Assembly (NCBI RefSeq): GCF_005233845.1
Contig: NZ_SZQL01000002.1
Location: forward strand, 186,001-250,000
Source: Ilyomonas limi
GTDB lineage: Bacteria; Bacteroidota; Bacteroidia; Chitinophagales; Chitinophagaceae
Direction of reading: 5' to 3'
DNA length: 64,000 nt
The translations under genes and the position numbers were made by a program. A model generated the notes under the pieces. It was not told where the DNA came from. It saw only the letters and a list, made by a program, of their open reading frames with translations, and ran no database searches. Below, one piece after another: positions 58,594-64,000 of the stretch (positions are counted from its first letter, which is position 1; every line of letters starts with the position of its first letter).

Positions 58594-59240
58594 GTTTTTT
58601 AGGTTTAAGAATAGGGAAATAATTATTTTAAAAGATACAAAATTGCCTCATCCGTACGCATAACAAAACAATAAGTGAACACCGGAAAGATAAAAAAGTT
58701 TAGTGGCAAAAGACGGGTGAGAAAGGCTGTTCTACGCAAAAAGGTTCTAAACTTTTTAAACGGTTCAGAACCTTGTTTTTAAGGCATATCCACCACTTTG
58801 AACAGCTTATTATTCCACGCTTTTAAGCAGATCAACCGAGTTCCATTAAATATTGCTTGGCAAAACAACATAACCATTTTCGATGCTGAAGAAGTTATGG
58901 ATGGCGTGTAAAATCTTTTTCATATTTAAGTGTTTTATTGGTTAATGAATCATTTGTATATAGGATGTTACACGCTGATTTTAATTTAATGACACTTATC
59001 TAAAACTGTGTTAAACAGATAACATTATCTATTATCGTGAAGTCGTTTAATTAACTCGCTATTATATAAACATTCTTAATAACAATACAATTAACCAGCA
59101 TATCGCTTATGCCACAGGCGCCCTTCATACATGCTTCATTCAGTATTATTTTATTTATTGGTACTTACAAAAAACAAAAGATACCATTTAGCTAATGGCT
59201 CAAATGTTGTACAGATGTATGCTGCTAAATACATTATTAT
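58594..59240. other. Divergent intergenic region, cupin / SDR
   Basis: 647 bases. It contains the hairpin at 58741-58780. On the minus strand a 25-codon frame (58846-58923, MKKILHAIHNFFSIENG then a few more residues) has a plausible start but no support otherwise. No promoter consensus was found in front of the SDR gene. Confidence 0.4.
58741..58780 (+). terminator. Terminator-like hairpin, degenerate GGTTC repeat
   Basis: AAGGTTCT (58741-58748) and AGAACCTT (58767-58774) form a perfect 8-bp stem with an 18-base loop, followed by GTTTTT. It resembles the hairpins at 21445 and 42913, with the inner GAA/TTC arms decayed. No plus-strand gene runs into it, so its role here is unclear. Confidence 0.55.
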
Positions 59241-60242
59241 ATGGCTACAGGCTTCAATAAACCATTGCAGGAAAAAGTAGTAGTGATTACCGGAGCTACC
59301 AGTGGTGCCGGCCGCGCTGCTGCACTCGAATTCGCAAAGCGTCAATGCACGCTTATACTGGCAGCCCGCAACGGAGCAGCATTAAACGATATTGCTGCCG
59401 AATGCGAAACATTTGGTGCCAGCGTTAAAACCGTTCCCACCGATGTAACAGATGCCAATGCTGTAAAAGCATTGGCTACCGAAGCTGCTGCATTTGGTGG
59501 TACATTAGATGTATGGGTTAATAATGCCGCGGTGCTTGCCGTAGGCGAGTTTACACATACGCCTGTAGAAGTACACAAGCGCGTGATAGAAACTAATTTA
59601 TTAGGCTATTTATACGGCGCTTATGCTGCACTGCCTTATTTTAAGCAACAACAGCAAGGCATTCTTATCAACAACATATCTATTGGCGGTTATATGCCGG
59701 TGCCATATGGCATTGCCTACTCTGCCAGCAAGTATGGTGTGCGTGCTTTTACAGAGGCGTTGCGTGGCGAATTGTATGGCTATAAACATATTCATATATG
59801 CAATTTATATCCTGCTTTTCTGGATACGCCTGGCACACAACATGCGGCTAATTATACAGGTGTTATACTCAAGCCTGCACCGCCTGTTTTCGATCCGATG
59901 CGCATAGCAAAAGCTATGGTAAAACTGGCACAGCAGCCAAAGCCTTCTTCTATGGTAACGGGTTTGTCGCCTTTAATCAAACTGGGTTATCAACTGGCAC
60001 CCGGACTTACAAGGCGCATTGCTGCTACCGTGCTTACCACTTACTTTAAAAATGCCGAACCGGCCTTGCCATCCAGCGGCAATGTGTTTGAACCCGTAGA
60101 ATATGGCACCAGCATTTACGGTGGCTGGAACTCGCCGGCTGATGCGGAAGTGCGCAGAAAACGTATTACCACCGCAGCCATTCTGCTTACTGCTGCCGTA
60201 GGCGGATGGATGTTGCTGAGTAAAAGAAAAAGTCTCGGCTGA
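59241..60242 (+). CDS. Short-chain dehydrogenase/reductase with C-terminal membrane anchor
   Basis: A 333-aa SDR. Cofactor motif TGATSGAGRAAALEFAKR (residues 18-35); WVNNAAV stands for NNAG; the catalytic segment is NNISIGGYMPVPYGIAYSASKYGVRAF with Ser and Tyr-x3-Lys. The first 260 residues are the classical SDR fold. A linker of about 40 residues and one hydrophobic helix at the end (ITTAAILLTAAVGGWMLL) with a basic KRKSLG tail suggest tail anchoring to the membrane, which is less usual. The substrate is unknown. Confidence 0.85.
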   Translation: MATGFNKPLQEKVVVITGATSGAGRAAALEFAKRQCTLILAARNGAALNDIAAECETFGASVKTVPTDVTDANAVKALATEAAAFGGTLDVWVNNAAVLAVGEFTHTPVEVHKRVIETNLLGYLYGAYAALPYFKQQQQGILINNISIGGYMPVPYGIAYSASKYGVRAFTEALRGELYGYKHIHICNLYPAFLDTPGTQHAANYTGVILKPAPPVFDPMRIAKAMVKLAQQPKPSSMVTGLSPLIKLGYQLAPGLTRRIAATVLTTYFKNAEPALPSSGNVFEPVEYGTSIYGGWNSPADAEVRRKRITTAAILLTAAVGGWMLLSKRKSLG

Positions 60243-60309
60243 TATCACCATGTTTTATTATAAGTGTCATAACAGGTAAAATCGTTTGCATTTTGCTATC
60301 TAAACAGCT

Positions 60310-60342
60310 TTTGCAAAACGTATTCGCCACCACCTACTTTTG
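60310..60342 (+). promoter_or_regulatory. Bacteroidota-type promoter for the threonine-aldolase-like gene
   Basis: TTTG (60310-60313), 21 bases, TACTTTTG (60335-60342). Transcription should start near 60349, 22 bases before the ATG at 60371. This excludes the in-frame TTG at 60293. Confidence 0.75.
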
Positions 60343-60370
60343 CGTATTATTTTTAAATACGCCAATACTT

Positions 60371-61408
60371 ATGAAGGATACCTATTTGTCACTTGCGAGC
60401 GAAAACTATGCAGGCGTTCATCCCGATATTTTAAATGCCATTATCCAATGTAACAGCGGGCATCAACGCTCGTATGGCAATGATAATTATACAGCCAAAG
60501 CAAGAGCGGTTATGAAAGCACAATTTGGTGAGGATGCCGAAATACATTTTGTGCTGAATGGCACTGGCGCCAATGTATTTGCATTAAGTACAATGACGCG
60601 CTCTTACAATGCCATCATCTGTTCCGATATGGCACATGTATTTGTAAGCGAATCCACAGCGGTAGAAGCTTTTACCGGGTGTCGTTTATTACTGGTAAAA
60701 ACAAAAGACGGCAAAATTATTCCGCAGGAATTGGAGCAAGCTATTACGCGGATTGGCGATATACATTTTCCGCAGGCTAAAGTGCTAACCATTACGCAAC
60801 CTACTGAATATGGTACTGTTTATACCTTAGAAGAAATGAAAGAACTGGTAGCTATTGCACGAAAAAGCAATTTATATGTACACATTGATGGCGCACGATT
60901 GTTTAATGCGGCGGTGGCACTGGACTGTAGCTTAAAAGAAGCGGTAGCAAGTGCAGATGCAGTGTCATTAGGCGGCACCAAAGCCGGTATGATGATAGGC
61001 GAAGCAGTTATTTTTTTAAATAAAGACTTATACAACGAAAGCGGCTATTTGCTGAAGCGCAGTATGCAGCTGGCTTCCAAAATGCGCTTTATTTCCTGCC
61101 AGTTTGAAGCAATGCTAAGCAATGATTTATGGAAAAAAATAGCCACGCATACCAATGCCATGGCAAAGCTGCTGGCGAAAGGCTTGCAACAATTTGAAGA
61201 AGTTCAAATTACGCAGCCGGTAGATACCAATGCCGTATTCGCCATTTTACCTAAACCCTGGTATGATGCTTTACAAAGTGTAATGCCATTTTATATTTGG
61301 GACGAAGCAATAAACGAAGCAAGACTGATATGTTCTTTTGATATACAGGAAGAAGACATTAATAGGTTTATTGAAGCAATAAGAGGATTGAAGAAGGAGG
61401 GGAGATAA
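60371..61408 (+). CDS. ltaE: Low-specificity L-threonine aldolase-like PLP enzyme (beta-eliminating lyase family)
   Basis: A 345-aa pyridoxal-phosphate enzyme of fold type I that typically cleaves L-threonine or allo-threonine to glycine and acetaldehyde. HFVLNGTGANVFAL is the phosphate-binding part, VYTLEEMKELVAIARKSNLYVHIDGARLFNA holds Asp173 of the cofactor pair, and SLGGTKAGMMIGEA holds the Schiff-base Lys204. The N-terminus LASENYAGVHPDILNAI fits the family. Members of this group include enzymes with related activities, so threonine as substrate is likely but not proven. The start at 60371 is fixed by the promoter at 60310. Confidence 0.87.
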   Translation: MKDTYLSLASENYAGVHPDILNAIIQCNSGHQRSYGNDNYTAKARAVMKAQFGEDAEIHFVLNGTGANVFALSTMTRSYNAIICSDMAHVFVSESTAVEAFTGCRLLLVKTKDGKIIPQELEQAITRIGDIHFPQAKVLTITQPTEYGTVYTLEEMKELVAIARKSNLYVHIDGARLFNAAVALDCSLKEAVASADAVSLGGTKAGMMIGEAVIFLNKDLYNESGYLLKRSMQLASKMRFISCQFEAMLSNDLWKKIATHTNAMAKLLAKGLQQFEEVQITQPVDTNAVFAILPKPWYDALQSVMPFYIWDEAINEARLICSFDIQEEDINRFIEAIRGLKKEGR

Positions 61409-61434
61409 GGCAGTTTAGGAATAAAGCCGTTTAA

Positions 61435-61673
61435 AGTTGTAGCTATGATGCTGCAAATGCTCGCCAAAAGCTGCATCAATCTATTCATAAAACAGCAGAT
61501 AAAAAGCAGAAGCAATCTATATACTCTTTGAAGAAGAGTTAGCAACAGGCGGATGGGAATACACAGCAACTTTCTGGACTGAATTAGATAAACAATAGCA
61601 ATACTATCAGGATGGTGGCAAGCTGGTAAATGCAGATGAAGAAAATGAACACATCAGAAAAATACTGTCATAA
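61435..61673 (+). pseudogene. Decayed small antitoxin-like gene
   Basis: Coding-like sequence in two frames. Frame one reads NARQKLHQSIHKTADKK; after a one-base loss in the A-run near 61500 (six A expected, five present), the next frame reads AEAIYILFEEELATGGWEY and then TATFWTELDKQ. A TAG at 61596 interrupts it, and the same frame then continues QYYQDGGKLVNADEENEHI to a stop at 61671-61673. No start codon is left. The joined peptide resembles short addiction-module antitoxins common in Bacteroidota (about 75-85 aa, helix with TADKK, then Trp, GGK and an E-E tail); this family link is from memory and is uncertain. No toxin gene remains beside it. Confidence 0.55.
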
Positions 61674-61680
61674 GCAACTA

Positions 61681-61712
61681 AAAAGCCCGCGTTAAAGCGG
61701 GCTTTTCTTTTA
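61681..61712. terminator. Bidirectional terminator
   Basis: AAAAGCCCGC (61681-61690) and GCGGGCTTTT (61697-61706) form a perfect 10-bp stem, loop GTTAAA, followed by CTTTT on plus and preceded by A-runs that serve as T-runs on minus. It ends both the aldolase/pseudogene side and the prolyl oligopeptidase, whose stop is at 61724. Confidence 0.9.
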
Positions 61713-61723
61713 TCAAAATTTAC

Positions 61724-63847
61724 TTATTGCGGATAACTCAATCCCATATTGTACAACGTAAATGCCCATTTATCTGCCTGCTCCTGAATAATCATAGAAG
61801 TAGGTTTGCCCGCACCATGACCAGCCTTCGTCTCAATATTCATCAGCACCGGATTATCGCAGCTTTGTGCCGCTTGCAATGCTGCACCAAACTTAAAGGA
61901 ATGTGCAGGCACTACACGGTCATCATGATCAGCAGTGCTTACCATCGTTGCCGGATAGCAAGTACCTTTTTTTACATTATGCACCGGTGAATAATGGTAT
62001 AAATATTCAAACATTTCCTTACTGTCATCGGCTGTGCCATAGTCGTAAGCCCAACCGGCACCCGCCGTAAACTTGTGATAACGCAACATATCCAATACGC
62101 CCACTGCTGGCAGGCACACGCGGTACAAATCGGGGCGTTGCGTCATACAGGCGCCCACAAGCAAGCCGCCATTCGAGCCACCGGAAATAGCCAAATAATC
62201 TTTGGAAGTAATATTGTCTTTAATTAAAAATTCGGCGGCTGCAATAAAATCGTCAAATACATTTTGCTTGTGCAGTTTGGTACCGGCATTGTGCCACGCA
62301 TCGCCGTATTCGCCACCACCACGAAGATTAGGTACAGCATATACGCCACCATTCTCCAAAAACACAATATTACTTACGCTAAAGGCTGGTGTAAGGCTGA
62401 TGTTGAAACCACCATAACCATACAGCATGGTTGGATTTTTACCGTTGAGTTGCAGTCCCTTCTTATGCGTAATAATCATGGGTATTTTAGTACCATCTTT
62501 CGAGGTATAAAACACCTGTTTACTTTCATAATCATCAGGGTTGAAATTAACGCCTGACTTCTTATATAAAGTAGATTTTTCAGTAGGAATATCATATTTA
62601 AAAATGGTAGCCGGGTACACATACGAAGTAAAAGTGTAGTACACTTCTTTCTCCTCTTCCTTTCCGCTAAAACCACTTGCCGTGCCCAAACCCGGAAGCG
62701 TTATCGTGTTTTCTTTTTTACCATCCAAACTATATTGCTCTATTTCCGAAACCGCATCTTTAAGGTACTGTGCAAAAAACTTTCCGCCACCGGTAGAAAT
62801 ATCCAATGGAAATTTTGCTTCGGGTATCAGATCTTTCCAGTATTCGGGCGTAGGTGTTGCCGCATCTACAACTACCAGCTTGCGGTTGGGTGCGTTGCGA
62901 TTGGTAGCAATGTATAATTTTCCATTGTGACTATACACCACGCCCTGCTCAAAATCGTAACCGGTAGCAATAGGAATAATAGGCGCAGCTGCTTTAGTTA
63001 AATCCTGCAAATACAATTCATTACCATACGTTGCATTCGCCGCAGAAATAATGAGCCAGTGCTGGTCTTCGGTTACATAGCCACCAATATAACGGCGCGG
63101 CGTAGCTTCGCCCCCAAAAATAAGTTTGTCTTCACTTTGTGGCGTGCCCAGCTTGTGATAATACAATTTATGTATCTGCGTTTTGCCCGATAATTGACTG
63201 CCTTCTTTTGGCTTATCGTAACTGCTATAGTAAAAGCCATCGTTTTTATTCCATGCAATTCCACTGAACTTTACATCCATCAAGGTATCGCCAATTTGCT
63301 GTTTGGTAACGGCATCCAGCACAATTACTTTGCGCCAGTCGGAGCCACCTTCCGATATTTGATAAGCCGCCAGCGAACCATCTTTTGTGAAGTCTATACC
63401 AGCCAACGAAGTAGTGCCATCAGCAGAAAACTGGTTAGGATCTAAAAACACTTCGGGCTCCCCTTCTCCTGTTTGTCTATATAAAACGGATTGGTTTTGC
63501 AAGCCGTCATTTTTATAAAAATAGGTGTATTTACCTTCTTTGAACGGGGCTGAAAACTTTTCGTAATTCCACAATGCTGTAAGGCGTTTTTTGATGGCAT
63601 CTCTGAAGGGTATTTGCGATAAATAAGCCTTGGTATTAGCCACCTGTTCTTTCACCCAGGCTTTTGTATCTGCAGCAGTATCATTCTCCAGCCAGCGATA
63701 AGGATCGCTTACGGTGGTGCCAAAAAAATCATCGGTTTGTACTACTGTTTTTGTGGTTGGATAGGTGCCTGTAAAGGCGCCGGGCTTTTGTGCAAGTACA
63801 TTCATGGTTGTGGTTAGTGCTAATAAGGATAATAAACGGTATTTCAT
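61724..63847 (-). CDS. Prolyl oligopeptidase, S9A family, secreted
   Basis: A 707-aa serine peptidase that cuts short peptides after proline. The signal peptide is MKYRLLSLLALTTTMNVLAQ, so it acts in the periplasm. The N-terminal part begins with the typical VQTDDFFGTTVSDPYRWLE and forms the seven-bladed propeller. The C-terminal alpha/beta-hydrolase domain holds Ser558 (ISGGSNGGLLVGA), Asp642 or 643 (TADHDDRVVPAHSFKF) and His677 (AGHGAGKPT). The ATG at 63847 is chosen; an upstream frame start at 63985 would place unrelated residues before the signal peptide. It is the last gene in the window. Confidence 0.95.
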   Translation of the reverse strand: MKYRLLSLLALTTTMNVLAQKPGAFTGTYPTTKTVVQTDDFFGTTVSDPYRWLENDTAADTKAWVKEQVANTKAYLSQIPFRDAIKKRLTALWNYEKFSAPFKEGKYTYFYKNDGLQNQSVLYRQTGEGEPEVFLDPNQFSADGTTSLAGIDFTKDGSLAAYQISEGGSDWRKVIVLDAVTKQQIGDTLMDVKFSGIAWNKNDGFYYSSYDKPKEGSQLSGKTQIHKLYYHKLGTPQSEDKLIFGGEATPRRYIGGYVTEDQHWLIISAANATYGNELYLQDLTKAAAPIIPIATGYDFEQGVVYSHNGKLYIATNRNAPNRKLVVVDAATPTPEYWKDLIPEAKFPLDISTGGGKFFAQYLKDAVSEIEQYSLDGKKENTITLPGLGTASGFSGKEEEKEVYYTFTSYVYPATIFKYDIPTEKSTLYKKSGVNFNPDDYESKQVFYTSKDGTKIPMIITHKKGLQLNGKNPTMLYGYGGFNISLTPAFSVSNIVFLENGGVYAVPNLRGGGEYGDAWHNAGTKLHKQNVFDDFIAAAEFLIKDNITSKDYLAISGGSNGGLLVGACMTQRPDLYRVCLPAVGVLDMLRYHKFTAGAGWAYDYGTADDSKEMFEYLYHYSPVHNVKKGTCYPATMVSTADHDDRVVPAHSFKFGAALQAAQSCDNPVLMNIETKAGHGAGKPTSMIIQEQADKWAFTLYNMGLSYPQ

Positions 63848-64000
63848 ATTTGCAAAATATTGAAACAATAATACAATAAAGTGGTGTACAAAAAGGAATC
63901 TTGGTTTCAAATAGTGATACTGCTTTATAAAAGGATGTATGTTTTTATACGGCGTTATACTTTCTTTTCTTAAATCAACAAACATATTATGGAGAAGCGG

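Noticed and set aside
60293-60370. N-terminal extension of the threonine-aldolase-like protein
   Set aside because: It begins upstream of the promoter at 60310-60342; the added residues do not match the family.
1-64000. CRISPR array, prophage, insertion sequence, rRNA
   Set aside because: No regularly spaced direct repeats, no phage structural genes, no transposase or integrase and no rRNA sequence were seen on reading the window.

Overview
This is chromosomal DNA of a member of the Bacteroidota, most likely of the Chitinophagaceae or a close relative. The evidence is AT-rich intergenic DNA, promoters of the Bacteroidota type (TTTG, about 20 bases, TAnnTTTG) seen upstream of several genes, weak Shine-Dalgarno signals, and a typical gene set: NagB fused to a PIG-L deacetylase, GH92 mannosidase, CrtZ-type carotenoid hydroxylase, a GCPII-like M28 peptidase and a MoeB-rhodanese fusion. 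No phage, insertion sequence, integrase, CRISPR array or rRNA is visible; one tRNA is present. Most of the window is ordinary housekeeping and accessory DNA with many short, mostly convergent or divergent units, often closed by strong hairpin terminators.

Layout. 1-9.7 kb: a truncated (p)ppGpp synthetase/hydrolase, an esterase, an AsmA-like protein, PurN, a CE15-like esterase with a small secreted partner, a radical SAM/SPASM protein, then a gene-poor stretch (8424-8976) holding an orphan promoter, a terminator and a perfect hairpin. 9.7-23.5 kb: M28 peptidase, dihydroorotase, two tiny membrane proteins, the NagB/PIG-L fusion, ApaG, a histone H1-like protein, a CoA-binding protein, a YkuK-like protein, GH92, an LpxD-like acyltransferase and a pseudouridine synthase. 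23.6-33 kb: the overlapping carotenoid genes crtI-cruF-crtZ, a MutS-like ATPase, DnaG and a MutS2-like protein without Smr domain. 33-39.4 kb: cytochrome c peroxidase, MoeB-rhodanese, an Xre/RES toxin-antitoxin pair with a palindromic operator, tRNA-Glu, a beta-CASP hydrolase and a 68-aa protein with its own promoter and terminator.

39.5-53.7 kb: an oxidoreductase, 3-hydroxybutyryl-CoA dehydrogenase, a secreted unknown, an acyltransferase, TrmD-Hsp15, an ECF sigma factor with a small membrane partner, a DUF3124 lipoprotein, a CPA2 antiporter, and an operon of two small membrane or secreted proteins plus Hsp20, followed by a DUF1772-like protein and TadA. 53.9-64 kb: mreBCD, a lipoprotein, a cupin protein, an SDR, a threonine-aldolase-like enzyme, a decayed antitoxin-like pseudogene and a prolyl oligopeptidase.

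The most interesting signal is regulatory. The ECF sigma operon (46141-47066) and the Hsp20 operon (51565-52546), 5 kb apart, share an upstream motif: a 12-base block, exactly 12 variable bases, then a 7-base block, all identical between the two sites. This is what an autoregulated ECF promoter and its target should look like. Both operons also encode a small membrane protein whose tail carries the same MSDEE motif. Together they suggest a compact envelope/protein-folding stress circuit. Other observations: a possible orphan non-coding RNA near 8.7 kb, a 31-aa membrane peptide gene isolated between two terminators, a toxin-antitoxin operator wrapped around its promoter, and two families of repeated intergenic sequences. 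All functional calls rest on motif recognition by eye; no search was run.
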